DNA of 64,000 nucleotides from Nitrospinaceae bacterium UBA7883. GTDB lineage: Bacteria > Nitrospinota_A > UBA7883. Below are positions 18,569 to 29,149 of the stretch, piece after piece. The number at the start of each line of letters is the position of its first letter. Within the stretch, counting starts at the first letter, position 1. The position numbers and the translations under genes are program-made. The stretch lies in assembly GCA_002500605.1 (NCBI GenBank), contig DLRR01000012.1, positions 124,001 to 188,000 on the forward strand. The letters run 5' to 3'. The notes below the pieces were generated by a model. That model saw nothing but the letters and a program-made list of their open reading frames with translations, did no database searches and was not told where the DNA came from.

Positions 18569-20455
18569 CTAGTTATTTGCCGTATCGTCGACCAGTCTAA
18601 TTGTATTGCTACGGTTTTTCGAACCCGCGGAACGCTGGATTACTGTGTAGGGTGAGTTAAGATAAGCATCCATAACTTTTTTAGCTATAGGTGCTGCAAC
18701 TGTGCCTCCATGGCCTGCATGCTCCACAACAACGGCTACAGAAATCTCAGAATTCTCAATTGGACCATAACCCACAAACCACGCATGATCACGATATTTA
18801 TACTTTATGTCTTCAATGTTTTCTGGCTCAATATCTTTTCTTCTTACTACTTGAGCTGTTCCTGTTTTTCCAGCGTAACCAAAAGACCCTTTATTGATTC
18901 TCCAAGCCGTTCCACGGGGGGCTTCAACAACCCCACGAAGTGACTCGGAAATAAATTGCATGCTTTCTTTTGAGAATGGAAGTAATGAATTATGTTCTCT
19001 TTCCCCTTTTTCGTTATTCAGATCAACGTCCTTTATTATTATTTTTGGTTCGACCATCTTTCCACCGTTCGCCACAGCGGCAACCATTCTCACCTGCTGA
19101 ATTGGGGTAACAAGATTGTAACCTTGCCCTATTGAATTCACCACAGTCTCACCAAGCACCCACGGTTTTTTGCGAACCTTCTCCTTCCATTCGATTGTGG
19201 GAACCAATCCTTTGCGCTCTGTCCCAACCTTAAAGTTAGATGAACTTCCGAAGCCAACCATTCGAGCATACTTAGCTATCCTATCTACCCCAAGTTTTAG
19301 CCCAAGTGTATAAAAATAAACATCGCACGATTGTATAAGTGCACTTTTCATATCCATTGAACCGTGCCCAACTTCCTTCCAGCATCTAAAGGTCTTTCTA
19401 CCTAATTTAAAATATCCAGGACAGTTAACCAAAGTATTCTTATCAAAAACACCCTCTTCAAGCCCTGCAATAGCAGTCACAATTTTATGCGTGGATCCAG
19501 GTGGGTACTGGCCCTGTGTAACCCTATTTTGCAAAGGGTGAAAACCACTCTTTAAAAGCCTTGACCAATTTTTTGCAGATATGCCATTCGAAAAAATATT
19601 TGGATCAAACGATGGACTACTCGCAAAAGCTAATACATCTCCATTATTTGGATCCATAGCAACTATTGCACCTGCTTTACCTTTTAATGACTCTTCAGCC
19701 ATCTTTTGTGTTTCGTAATCAATGGTAAGTTGAATATTTGTGCCTCCGATAGGGCTAATACGCTTTAATACTTTAATGACCCTACCAGCCGCATCAACTT
19801 CTAGTACTCTAAGTCCCTTTCTCCCTTTGAGCGATTTTTCAAAAGCTCTTTCAACACCTGTTTGGCCTACAAAGTCATTCCTTGAATGTTGTTTTTTAAT
19901 GACTCTAGCAAGTTGTTTAGCCGTTATAGGGCCTAAATAACCCAATAAATGTGAGGCAAAGTTTCCATAATTGTAATTTCTTGTTGATACTATCTGTAAG
20001 GAAACACCAGGAAGTTCTAGGCGATTCTCTTCAACAAATGCCACTTCGTCTCTACTTATGTCACTTTTAATTACAACTTTTTTAAATGTAGCCACGTTTT
20101 TAATACTCTTCAGGACATCGTTCATATTAAATTCAACCGACTTTTGCAGAAATTCAAGAGTATTTTTAGGCTCGTTCATATCTTCTGGAATCATCGAAAG
20201 CTCAAATGCAGGTCTATTGGTAACAAGAACAAGGCCGTTTCTGTCAAGGATTAACCCACGATGTCCATCCAAATAAACTTCACGCAGCCTGTTGTTTTCG
20301 GCTCTACTTAACAAATAGCTGTGTTCGATTATTTGCAAATACCAAATTCGCAATAACAAAACCATCATGATGATGCCTAACAAGGCAGAAAAGTAGGCAA
20401 TATTGGCTGTCCGTTTGGCAATAAACTGTTCCCACTTGGTTTTTGGACTAGGCAT
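18569..20455 (-). CDS. mrdA: Penicillin-binding protein 2
   Basis: Class B transpeptidase that crosslinks peptidoglycan during cell elongation. 628 aa, with one N-terminal membrane anchor (about 17-38), a PBP dimerisation region, then the transpeptidase domain. The active-site Ser is in GSTHK near 314, the second motif is SCD near 369 (SxD in PBP2 proteins), and the KTGT motif is near 536. RodA follows. The start is an ATG at 20455, 11 bases after the phosphomannomutase stop. Confidence 0.96.
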   Translation of the reverse strand: MPSPKTKWEQFIAKRTANIAYFSALLGIIMMVLLLRIWYLQIIEHSYLLSRAENNRLREVYLDGHRGLILDRNGLVLVTNRPAFELSMIPEDMNEPKNTLEFLQKSVEFNMNDVLKSIKNVATFKKVVIKSDISRDEVAFVEENRLELPGVSLQIVSTRNYNYGNFASHLLGYLGPITAKQLARVIKKQHSRNDFVGQTGVERAFEKSLKGRKGLRVLEVDAAGRVIKVLKRISPIGGTNIQLTIDYETQKMAEESLKGKAGAIVAMDPNNGDVLAFASSPSFDPNIFSNGISAKNWSRLLKSGFHPLQNRVTQGQYPPGSTHKIVTAIAGLEEGVFDKNTLVNCPGYFKLGRKTFRCWKEVGHGSMDMKSALIQSCDVYFYTLGLKLGVDRIAKYARMVGFGSSSNFKVGTERKGLVPTIEWKEKVRKKPWVLGETVVNSIGQGYNLVTPIQQVRMVAAVANGGKMVEPKIIIKDVDLNNEKGEREHNSLLPFSKESMQFISESLRGVVEAPRGTAWRINKGSFGYAGKTGTAQVVRRKDIEPENIEDIKYKYRDHAWFVGYGPIENSEISVAVVVEHAGHGGTVAAPIAKKVMDAYLNSPYTVIQRSAGSKNRSNTIRLVDDTANN

Positions 20456-20466
20456 AGGGCAGATAC

Positions 20467-21834
20467 CTAAAAAGGATTGAGCCCTTCTAATGAAGGATAG
20501 GTTATTAACTTTTGATATACGATTTCTTTAAGTTCTTTTAATCGGTTTTCACTTTTGGCTTCAAACCGCATAACCAAAACTGGTTGAGTATTTGATGCTC
20601 GTATCAACCCCCAACCACCATCGAAGTTAACCCTCGCACCATCAATAACAATAACATCGTAATCTTTCTTAAAATAAGCGCATATATCATTAACAACATC
20701 AAACTTATTTTCGTCAGGGCAGTCGACCCTTATTTCAGGAGTGTTGTATAACAATGGAGTGTCTGCAAGAAACTCTGAAACCTTCATATTGGTTTGTGAC
20801 ATAATACGCAAGAATCGTGCAGTAGCAAATATCGCATCATCAAACCCAAAAAACCCATCCTTGAAAAATATATGGGCACTCATCTCACCAGCCAGTTCTG
20901 CCCCCTCTTTGGAAAGCCTAGATTTAATGAGTGAATGACCAGTAGCGTTTAATACAGGACGACCTCCTTGTTTTAATATATCATCAACTAAGTTTTGTGA
21001 GCATTTTACGTCAAAAACTATGGCTGCTCCTGGTTTTCTTTTTAAAATTTCACGGGCAAAAATCATTAATAATTGATCACCAAAAATAATTCCGCCCTTC
21101 TCATCAACTACACCTATTCTGTCGGCATCACCATCGTATGCAAATCCCACATCAGCACCAATCTCAATTACCCTCTCCTGTATATCCTTAAGGTTAGATG
21201 GAACTGTTGGATCAGGATGATGGTTAGGAAAACTTCCATCTACTTCGCAATAAAGCTCATCAACCTCACACCCTAGTTCTCGCATAAGTCTTGGGCCTAG
21301 AATACCACCACAACCATTACCGCAATCCAATACGATGCTCAATGATTTGGTAAGGTTAATCTTCTCCTTTACCATTACTATGTAGTCTTCAATAACGTCA
21401 GTTTCTGCAACAGATCCTTGCCCTTTCTCAAAGTCACCTTTTTCGATCATGTCCGCCATTTCTTGAATGGCTAAGCCATGGATGGAGTCCTTACCAAGGT
21501 TGAGCTTGAAGCCGTTAAATTCCGGTGGGTTATGCGACCCAGTTATCATCACACCTCCATCAACTTTCAAATGATGCAGCGAATAGTAAAGCAGTGGGGT
21601 TGGCACAAGGCCTATTTGAACAACATTCACGCCAGTCGAGAGTATTCCAGATACAATAGAATCACGCAATATCGGTGACGACTCTCTGGCGTCCTGACCA
21701 ACAGTTACCGCCTTGCCCCCTACCCTTTTAACTACTGTCCCAAAAGCTTTGCCTATGTTATTAACCACTTCCAAGGTCAAGTCCGTCTCAACTACACCGC
21801 GAATGTCGTATTCTCTGAAAATTACTCTGTCCAT
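20467..21834 (-). CDS. Phosphomannomutase/phosphoglucomutase
   Basis: Alpha-D-phosphohexomutase interconverting hexose 6- and 1-phosphates for LPS, exopolysaccharide or glycogen sugars. The phosphoserine loop is TGSHNPPEFNG near 98-108. The metal-binding loop is DGDADRIG near 232, and the sugar-binding EMSAH segment lies near 312. I use the ATG at 21834, since MDRVIFREYDIRG is the usual family N-terminus; the frame is open to a TTG at 21852. Together with the PBP2 and RodA genes it forms a minus-strand envelope cluster. Confidence 0.92.
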   Translation of the reverse strand: MDRVIFREYDIRGVVETDLTLEVVNNIGKAFGTVVKRVGGKAVTVGQDARESSPILRDSIVSGILSTGVNVVQIGLVPTPLLYYSLHHLKVDGGVMITGSHNPPEFNGFKLNLGKDSIHGLAIQEMADMIEKGDFEKGQGSVAETDVIEDYIVMVKEKINLTKSLSIVLDCGNGCGGILGPRLMRELGCEVDELYCEVDGSFPNHHPDPTVPSNLKDIQERVIEIGADVGFAYDGDADRIGVVDEKGGIIFGDQLLMIFAREILKRKPGAAIVFDVKCSQNLVDDILKQGGRPVLNATGHSLIKSRLSKEGAELAGEMSAHIFFKDGFFGFDDAIFATARFLRIMSQTNMKVSEFLADTPLLYNTPEIRVDCPDENKFDVVNDICAYFKKDYDVIVIDGARVNFDGGWGLIRASNTQPVLVMRFEAKSENRLKELKEIVYQKLITYPSLEGLNPF

Positions 21835-21967
21835 TTCATTTAACTCAATCAATCAATAGTTATTATTAAGTACAGTTGTCTCACAGCTTTTAATTTTTCA
21901 TCAGATGCTATGATATTGGGGGTACTATACTACATCAATAAGCACTTTTTGGTTTAGCACTTGTTGG

Positions 21968-22942
21968 CTAATTACTTTGAACTGACCCAAAAAATTGTGC
22001 GATGTGCTTTTTAAGCGCTTCGGCATCCTCTATTTTGTTGGCCATCTCACGAAATTTGGAGGAACCAGCAAATCCTTTGGAGTAATACCCAAGCCATGTC
22101 CGCATTTTTTTTACTGCGGCCTTTTCCGAGTAGTTTGCTACAAGCCCTTTAAAGTGAACTGTAACCAAGTCCACTATATCAAATGGTGAGGGTTTGTAGG
22201 GCTCAACACCTTTTTGGAGATCATTAAAGCTTCTAAACAGCCACGGTGCGCTTAGGGCTCCACGGCCAAGCATAACCGCTGCACAACCAGACCAGTTTAA
22301 TCGATCTACTGCCTCACTAGCAGTTCTTATATCACCGTTACCTATTATAGGAATTTGTACGGATTTGGCCGCCTGCTTAATTATCGCCCAATCTGCGAGG
22401 CCAGAATAACCTTGCGACACAGTTCGTCCATGTATTGTTACACAAGCCACACCCACATCTTCAAGAGCGTGAACCATTTCAATAGCATTTATACTTTTTC
22501 TGTCCCAACCAATTCTAATCTTTACTGTAACTGGTTTTGATACAGAACTTACAACTGCTTTTGCCATAGCAACTGCCTTGTCAAAGTCTTTTAGAACAGC
22601 CGCACCTCCACCGGTTTTGGTAACCTTACTGACAGGACAGCCATAGTTGAGATCAATAATGTCACATTCTCTACAATCTAAAAGTACAGCAGCATCTCGC
22701 ATAACATTAATTTCACCTCCAAAAATCTGGGCAGCCGAAGGCCTAGGCTCATTATTGGTAGGAAGCATATTGTATGTTTTTTCAGAGTTGCGGATAATGG
22801 CATTTGCACTGAGCAGTTCAGAAGTAACCATTCCGGCTCCCTGCTTCATCGCAATAGTACGGAATACTGAATCAGACATTCCAGCCATAGGTGCCAAAAC
22901 TGCCCTTGAAGGGATACATACATTCCCAATGTAGAAAGACAC
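21968..22942 (-). CDS. dusB: tRNA-dihydrouridine synthase
   Basis: FMN-dependent reductase making dihydrouridine in tRNA. 324 aa TIM barrel plus helical C-terminal domain. The catalytic Cys is in LNYGCPV (about 100-106), followed by GGGAAVL. Other motifs are VKIRIGWD, VTIHGRT and IGNGDI. It starts at a GTG with GGAG five bases upstream. DusB rather than DusA/C is chosen from the N-terminal LAPMAGMSD and the overall length; the subfamily call is moderately secure. Confidence 0.92.
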   Translation of the reverse strand: MSFYIGNVCIPSRAVLAPMAGMSDSVFRTIAMKQGAGMVTSELLSANAIIRNSEKTYNMLPTNNEPRPSAAQIFGGEINVMRDAAVLLDCRECDIIDLNYGCPVSKVTKTGGGAAVLKDFDKAVAMAKAVVSSVSKPVTVKIRIGWDRKSINAIEMVHALEDVGVACVTIHGRTVSQGYSGLADWAIIKQAAKSVQIPIIGNGDIRTASEAVDRLNWSGCAAVMLGRGALSAPWLFRSFNDLQKGVEPYKPSPFDIVDLVTVHFKGLVANYSEKAAVKKMRTWLGYYSKGFAGSSKFREMANKIEDAEALKKHIAQFFGSVQSN

Positions 22943-22961
22943 AAATACTCCGCTTATTTAC

Positions 22962-24329
22962 CTATTTTATATAACCCCAACTTACAAGTCGATTGTAGGC
23001 ATATTGTGATTGTTTGCTGTTTCTGTCAATCTGAAGATATCTGTAATACTCTTGGGCAGACCTCTGCTTTTTACCTTGACCCTCCAGTGAAATTCCTTTT
23101 AGAAAAACAGTATTCGGATTTCCAGGGAGCATCTCTTCATATTTGTCGAAATCGTAAAAAGCAGAAACGAATTGCCTGAGGTTAATCTTTGCCATGCCAG
23201 CCAGATGTACCGCCTGAGCCTCGCCGGGTTTTACTTTTTTTGCCTCTTCAGCATATCGCTTTGCATGAATGTAGTTCTTTTGGGCAAAATGACACTTTGC
23301 CATCATTACAAGCCCAGCATAGTCTCTTGGAGCCTTATTAAGAGCAGTCAAAAAATGGCCTTCGGCGACCTTAAATTTTTTTAGCATCATTTGTTTTTCA
23401 CCTGCTTGCATATTTTCAATAGCAATTTTGATTTTACGCAAGTTGGCCGTATAGTCTTTGTATCTTTCACGATTATTGGGGAACGCTTTAAATTTTGCAT
23501 ATTTGTCTATAACTCGCTTATTTGCAGTGTTATACCTCTCTAGGCTCATAGGATGGGTGGCAAACATAGTTTTTATGGAACTGGGTTGATGCTTAAGCAG
23601 TTTTTGCAGCTCTTCCATAAGCCCGACCATGCCTTGAGGAGTATGTCCAGCTTTCACCATATAATCCATTCCTAACTTATCTGCCTGTCGCTCGTCGTCG
23701 CGGCTGTATTTGGCTAGTAATAATCCAGCACCTAAGCCACCTAATCCGGTGGCAATTGAAGCTACATTGCTATCTTGTGTGCCAACGTAGGTAGAAATAC
23801 TAACAATAGCGAGCTGGGCCAAAACGCTTTTTGACATACGTGAAGCTGTATGACGTGCGTTGACATGACCCACCTCATGTCCAAGTAACCCTGCTAGCTC
23901 TGCCTCATTATCCAAATTGAGCATGATCCCTCTGGTAGTAGCAATACTACCACCAGGGAAAGCATACGCATTAACATAAGTGGCGTTCACACAGCGAAAT
24001 GAGTAAGGCATTTTTGGTCGATGACTAACAGATGCAATCTTTTTACCGACTTGGCCAATATACCAGTTCAACTCCGGGTCATCGGCTTCGCCGTAATCGG
24101 CAGAAAACTGATGAGGAGAGTTTTTTTGATCCAGGTTAACTTCTTCCTGCTCAGACATAAGCATTACTTGAGACTCGCCAGTGACTGGGTTTGTGGCACA
24201 GCTAGTCAAACCAACACCAGCAACAACAGACGTAGTATACTGGAGAAAATTCCTCCTGTTCAAATAAGGCTCGTTATAGCCATTACCAAGGTACTTTCCG
24301 TCTAAGTCAATCAAACCCTTAAGCAACAT
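22962..24329 (-). CDS. M48-family metalloprotease lipoprotein with TPR tail (BepA-like), Tat-type signal
   Basis: Zn protease expected to act in the periplasm on outer-membrane protein assembly, as BepA/YfgC does. The N-terminus has a twin-arginine motif NRRNFLQ (about 25-31), a hydrophobic stretch and a lipobox GLTSC, so it looks like a Tat-exported lipoprotein. HEVGH (about 150) supplies the metal site and DERQAD (about 211) the third ligand. The C-terminal half contains TPR-like helices. The start at 24329 has a strong TAGGAGAG ribosome-binding site, so a 24-residue pre-region before the twin arginines is real. DusB follows by 19 bases. Confidence 0.9.
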   Translation of the reverse strand: MLLKGLIDLDGKYLGNGYNEPYLNRRNFLQYTTSVVAGVGLTSCATNPVTGESQVMLMSEQEEVNLDQKNSPHQFSADYGEADDPELNWYIGQVGKKIASVSHRPKMPYSFRCVNATYVNAYAFPGGSIATTRGIMLNLDNEAELAGLLGHEVGHVNARHTASRMSKSVLAQLAIVSISTYVGTQDSNVASIATGLGGLGAGLLLAKYSRDDERQADKLGMDYMVKAGHTPQGMVGLMEELQKLLKHQPSSIKTMFATHPMSLERYNTANKRVIDKYAKFKAFPNNRERYKDYTANLRKIKIAIENMQAGEKQMMLKKFKVAEGHFLTALNKAPRDYAGLVMMAKCHFAQKNYIHAKRYAEEAKKVKPGEAQAVHLAGMAKINLRQFVSAFYDFDKYEEMLPGNPNTVFLKGISLEGQGKKQRSAQEYYRYLQIDRNSKQSQYAYNRLVSWGYIK

Positions 24330-24542
24330 TTAAATACTCTCCTATTATCTACCTTGGTGTATTTTATCAATTATAAAAGCAATTTATTTTACTCCAGCAA
24401 TATTACCCGGGCGGATTTTTATTTTATTATCGGTTAGATGTTGCTTTGTCTTAATCACTAATTCAAAGTCTAAAGGCCATAAAAGACTCACAACCTGATA
24501 GTATTGTTAGCCACAAAACTAAATTTTATTGGATTTTCTTAG

Positions 24543-27500
24543 ATGTTATCCCTCTTGGATCTTTTAAATAATATTTCTACGTCTGGCTCCTATCATCACG
24601 TAGAGTGTAACGGGTTAACTTTAACAGCTAAAGGTTTACTTACCGAGTCAATACCGAGGTTTATTAACAAGCCAATTGTTGTTTTCTGCGACAAGGCCTC
24701 AAAAGCCGAAGAATTTGTCGATATTCTTAACTTCTTTAATTCGAGTAAAAACCCCAACCCGATGAGGCAGATCATTTATTTCCCGCCGTGGGAAATACTG
24801 CCTTTTGAAGAAATTTCACCACACCCTGAAATAACAAAACAAAGAGTTAGCACACTGTCAACATTGTTGAATTGTGACAGTCATTTTACTCTTGTTACTT
24901 CAATTGAAGCCGTTGCAAGAAAAATAGTGCCAAATGATGTGATCATAGATTCGCTATTAGGCATCAGTGTGGGCGATAGCCTAGATACAGAAGTTTTAGC
25001 AGACCATCTAATTTCTACCGGATATAGAAGGTCTGAGACTGTTTGCGAGAGGGGTGAATTTTCTATCCGTGGCAACATAGTAGATATATTTGGTGGGGCA
25101 ACTGAAATACCGTACAGAATAGAATTATTGGCAGACGAAGTGGAATCGCTGCGACTCTTCGATCCCAATACGCAACGGTCTACCGATGCCATAAACAATA
25201 TAAAAATTATCCCACACAGGGAAGTCTTTTACAGAGGTTGTAACCAGAAGAACCTTGCGGAAGCTTATTTAAAAATTACAAGTAATACGAGTAATATTAA
25301 TAAAGAAAATCACAATAGAGAAAGAATATTCAATTTAATTGAGTCTGCTGCTTTTTTCAAGGGCATGGAGTCTTTGATGCCTTTATTTTTCCATGAGCCG
25401 GGAACACTGTTTGATTATCTGCCCAATAGTTGTGCCTTCATCATTGACGAACCAGAGGCCGTCACAAAACATCTAGAGGAATTTATGGGGCTAGCCAAAG
25501 AAAGGTATATTTCATTTACAAAGAGTGGCAATGGTAACCTTGAATTCGAAAAACTTTTCATGCCTTTGTACAGCTTAAAAAGTCAACTCGATAAAAAAAC
25601 AATAATTCGCATGCGGGAACTTCCAGTAAGTTCTAAGGATAATGGATCTTTAACTGTGTCAAGCCATACTCCAGATCAGTATAAAGGTAACTTAAAAAAG
25701 TTCTTAGGTGACCTAAAGACTATGCTAACCGCCAGCAACTGGGTCATTTTGATCACTAGCACAGAAACAGGGGCCAAACGACTTTCTCGGTTACTCACAG
25801 AGAACAACTTAAGTGCCAGAATAATTAGTAAAAATGAATTGTCCCTTCTTATGCCGAGCATGCTCAAATCACAACCAGCTCCATTGAAAGGCAACCTGCT
25901 AATTGTCATCGGCTCTTTGCCAGAAGGCATGGTCATACCGAGTGACAAGTTGTCCTTTATAACAGAATATGAAATATTCGGCCGTGCACGATACATTCGT
26001 CACCGCAAAAAACCAGAAAACAAGCCATTTAACTCTGGAACAACAAACCTAGAACCAGGAAATTTAGTGGTACATAAAACTCATGGTGTGGGCAGGTATG
26101 TTGGAGCCAATGAAATGGTAATAGCTGGCTCCAACGAAGAGTATATGGAGATTGAATACGCAGAAACGCAAAAGCTTTATGTTCCTCTAAGAGACCTTTA
26201 TTTGCTCACAAAGTTTATTGGTAGCAGAGATGGAAAGCCGCCATTAGATAAAATGGGTGGCACCACTTGGAAAAAAACCAAGACTAAGGTCAAGAATAGT
26301 TTGTTACATATGGCCAAAGAACTTTTAACGATCTACGCAACTCGGGAACTTGCAGGGGGACATTCTTTCAGCCTTGATAGTACATTCCACAACGAGTTTA
26401 GAGAAACTTTTGAGTTTGAAGAAACGGAAGATCAATTGTCCGCTATAATGGCCGTGGCATCTGACATGGAAAGCTCCAGACCTATGGATCGATTAGTGTG
26501 CGGTGATGTTGGTTACGGGAAGACCGAAGTTGCCATGAGAGCAGTGTTTAAATCAGTCTTTGATGGAAAGCAGGCTGCTGTTCTAGTTCCAACCACTTTA
26601 CTAGCTCAGCAACACTACCATACTTTCTCTGAGCGGTTTAAATCGTTTCCTGTAAAAATTCAATCTCTAAGTCGATTTAAATCACGTCAGGAGCAAAAAG
26701 AAATTATAGAGCAAACAACAACTGGTGAAGTTGATGTGCTTATTGGCACACACCGCCTCTTACAAAGGGATATCAACTTCAATAATCTCGGGCTAATCGT
26801 AATAGACGAAGAACAACGGTTTGGCGTAAAACACAAAGAAAAATTGAGAAATATTAGGCAAAGTGTTGACGTACTAACAATGACAGCCACTCCTATTCCA
26901 AGAACCCTTCAAACAGCTCTGCTTGGCATCCGTGACCTTTCTGTTATTGAAACGCCGCCGCCAGGCCGCCTCTCTATTCAAACATTTATATGCAAGTTTT
27001 CGGAAGACATAATAAAAGAAGCCATGCTGCGAGAGCTAGACCGTGGCGGGCAAGTTTTTTTTCTGCACAATAATATCAAATCTATTTATTCCATCGCGAG
27101 TTTATTAAAGAAGCTTGTTCCTCAGTCCAGAATTGCTGTGGCCCATGGCCAGATGCAAGAAAGGGAATTGGAGTCAGTTATGGTAGATTTCATAGACCAA
27201 AAATATGATGTGCTTGTCTGTACAACCATAATAGACTCTGGTTTGGATATTGCTTCTACAAACACTATTCTGATAAACAGGGCTGACCGCTTTGGGTTAG
27301 CGCAACTTTACCAGCTCCGCGGAAGGATTGGCAGAGATAAGCACAGAGCTTATTGCTATCTTCTTATACCAGGGTTAGCATCCATGACTGTTCAAGCACA
27401 AAAAAGGTTAAAAGCAATCGAAGAGCTTAGCGAGCTAGGCAGCGGATTTAAGCTTGCAGCCAAAGATATGGAAATACGTGGTAGTGGTAATCTGCTCGGA

Positions 27501-28046
27501 CCAGAGCAATCCGGCCAAATAAATGCCGTTGGGTTTGACACTTATTGCGACATGCTAGAAGAATGCATAAGTGAACTCAAAGGCGACCCCACAAAACAGC
27601 AGATTGAAATGGATTTCAATCTAAATCTTGTAGGTCGAATTCCACCAACATACATATCAGAGTTGGCACAAAGAATAGAATTGTACAACCGACTTCACAC
27701 TACCAACACAATAAATGAGCTTTCCGACTTGTCGATAGAGATGAAGGATCGTTTCGGACCAATTCCAGAAGAAGCTGAAAAGTTGTTAGCTGCTCTTAAT
27801 GTTAAGATCCTTGTGTCTTCAATTGGGGTGGAAAAAGTTGATGTGGTTGGATCGAAGACTTTTCTAACCTTTAGTCCATCTACCACTGTCACACCAGAAC
27901 AGCTTATCAATGCATCGCAAATTTCAGACAGCAAATTTAGTTTCGTTTCAGAAAACATGGTGGAGTTGAGGCTCATTGACGACAACTGGAAAAGTCGACT
28001 TTATTCATTAACCAAATTCTTGGAGTTTTTACTAGAAAAGCAATAG
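24543..28046 (+). CDS. mfd: Transcription-repair coupling factor
   Basis: DNA translocase that removes stalled RNA polymerase and recruits UvrA. 1167 aa, full length. The N-terminal UvrB-like domains are followed by the CarD-like RNA polymerase-interacting domain (PGNLVVHKTHGVGRYVG, about 503-519). The helicase core has Walker A GDVGYGKTE, DEEQ and TATPIPRT, then RGRIGR and the C-terminal TRCF domain. Divergent from the M48 protease gene over a 213-base spacer and probably the head of the run that includes the two foldase genes. Confidence 0.97.
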   Translation: MLSLLDLLNNISTSGSYHHVECNGLTLTAKGLLTESIPRFINKPIVVFCDKASKAEEFVDILNFFNSSKNPNPMRQIIYFPPWEILPFEEISPHPEITKQRVSTLSTLLNCDSHFTLVTSIEAVARKIVPNDVIIDSLLGISVGDSLDTEVLADHLISTGYRRSETVCERGEFSIRGNIVDIFGGATEIPYRIELLADEVESLRLFDPNTQRSTDAINNIKIIPHREVFYRGCNQKNLAEAYLKITSNTSNINKENHNRERIFNLIESAAFFKGMESLMPLFFHEPGTLFDYLPNSCAFIIDEPEAVTKHLEEFMGLAKERYISFTKSGNGNLEFEKLFMPLYSLKSQLDKKTIIRMRELPVSSKDNGSLTVSSHTPDQYKGNLKKFLGDLKTMLTASNWVILITSTETGAKRLSRLLTENNLSARIISKNELSLLMPSMLKSQPAPLKGNLLIVIGSLPEGMVIPSDKLSFITEYEIFGRARYIRHRKKPENKPFNSGTTNLEPGNLVVHKTHGVGRYVGANEMVIAGSNEEYMEIEYAETQKLYVPLRDLYLLTKFIGSRDGKPPLDKMGGTTWKKTKTKVKNSLLHMAKELLTIYATRELAGGHSFSLDSTFHNEFRETFEFEETEDQLSAIMAVASDMESSRPMDRLVCGDVGYGKTEVAMRAVFKSVFDGKQAAVLVPTTLLAQQHYHTFSERFKSFPVKIQSLSRFKSRQEQKEIIEQTTTGEVDVLIGTHRLLQRDINFNNLGLIVIDEEQRFGVKHKEKLRNIRQSVDVLTMTATPIPRTLQTALLGIRDLSVIETPPPGRLSIQTFICKFSEDIIKEAMLRELDRGGQVFFLHNNIKSIYSIASLLKKLVPQSRIAVAHGQMQERELESVMVDFIDQKYDVLVCTTIIDSGLDIASTNTILINRADRFGLAQLYQLRGRIGRDKHRAYCYLLIPGLASMTVQAQKRLKAIEELSELGSGFKLAAKDMEIRGSGNLLGPEQSGQINAVGFDTYCDMLEECISELKGDPTKQQIEMDFNLNLVGRIPPTYISELAQRIELYNRLHTTNTINELSDLSIEMKDRFGPIPEEAEKLLAALNVKILVSSIGVEKVDVVGSKTFLTFSPSTTVTPEQLINASQISDSKFSFVSENMVELRLIDDNWKSRLYSLTKFLEFLLEKQ

Positions 28047-28180
28047 AATAATAAAAGCATATTAGACTAGAGTTCTAAGCGATTTGACTTACTACCAAAT
28101 TATTAATAATTCCAGTGAATAACTATAGCCCAGGCAATAAGCTCAAGTGCAGACATTATTTTTGCTCAGGATAATCAATT

Positions 28181-29149
28181 ATGCAAAAAAAGCGTTTCAT
28201 TTTTTACTTTCTCTTAATAGTAACCTTGCAAGCGACAGGATGCTTTAAAGACCAAGATAGAAGCAAATCGATTGTTGAACCAAAAAATGCAGCCCTTGCA
28301 ATAATAGGCAACAGAACAATTACAGTTTCGGAGTTTGAACATGCTGTCGACAAATACAAACTTCTTCTTGAGGTTAGTGGTTTTGGGTTAAATCGAAGCA
28401 CTGAAAACATCAGGCGAACAACCTTGAATAGGCTTGTGAATGAAAGAATTCTTTTGGAAGAGGCAGAGAATCACGGGATCACTGTCTCAAAGAAAGAGCT
28501 TGACCGCGAAATCAAATTGCTTCTAGACAAACACGATAAATCTAAACTTAATGTAACTCTTGGCAAGCTTGGATCTAATATTGACGAATGGAAAAAGATG
28601 CTTGAACAGAACATAAAGATTGAGAAACTAGTTAGTCAACAAGTAGACTCCAAAATAATAATCGACAATACCGCGGAAAAAAACTTTTTCAGAAACAACC
28701 TGAACACTTTCCGACTTCCAGAGCGTATAAAGGCCAAACACATCTTAGTTGACAACAAGGTTAAAGCTTACAGTATAAGAAAAAAGCTATTAACAGGTGG
28801 TGACTTTGCTACAATAGCAAAAGAAAACTCACAAAACATAAGTGATTATGTTGACAGCTATAGTTATCTGGTGAGAGGTCAGATACCAATTGAGCTTGAA
28901 GATGTAGTGTTTCGCCTTAAAGTTGGGGAAATATCTAAGATAGTAAAGTCACAATATGGATTTCACATAATTAAGCTTGTGAAATTAGAAAAGGCCCGGC
29001 TAATGAATTTTACCGAGGCACAGCCAAGGATAAAAAACTTTTTATTCAAGCAAAAACGTGAAAAGGAATTTAATAGTTGGCTAGAAAAGGTTCGATTAAA
29101 TACAAAGGTAACCATAAACTGGGAATTGTTAAGTCTTGGCCCACAGTGA
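28181..29149 (+). CDS. Parvulin-type peptidyl-prolyl isomerase lipoprotein (SurA-like)
   Basis: 322 aa periplasmic foldase. The signal peptide ends in a lipobox (LQATGC; Cys at about residue 22). A SurA N-terminal helical region covers about 38-160, and one parvulin domain about 185-270 (RIKAKHILV, GDFATIAKE, SQYGFHIIKL). The first half of the parvulin active-site loop is less conserved than in the next gene (SYLVRGQIP in place of GWFKPGDMV), so isomerase activity may be weak and chaperone function dominant. Its TGA overlaps the GTG of the next gene. Confidence 0.87.
   Translation: MQKKRFIFYFLLIVTLQATGCFKDQDRSKSIVEPKNAALAIIGNRTITVSEFEHAVDKYKLLLEVSGFGLNRSTENIRRTTLNRLVNERILLEEAENHGITVSKKELDREIKLLLDKHDKSKLNVTLGKLGSNIDEWKKMLEQNIKIEKLVSQQVDSKIIIDNTAEKNFFRNNLNTFRLPERIKAKHILVDNKVKAYSIRKKLLTGGDFATIAKENSQNISDYVDSYSYLVRGQIPIELEDVVFRLKVGEISKIVKSQYGFHIIKLVKLEKARLMNFTEAQPRIKNFLFKQKREKEFNSWLEKVRLNTKVTINWELLSLGPQ

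Noticed and set aside
29077..29145. Longer surA start at 29077
   Set aside because: It would place 23 charged residues before the signal peptide and overlap the upstream gene by 73 bases; the GTG at 29146 gives a clean signal peptide.
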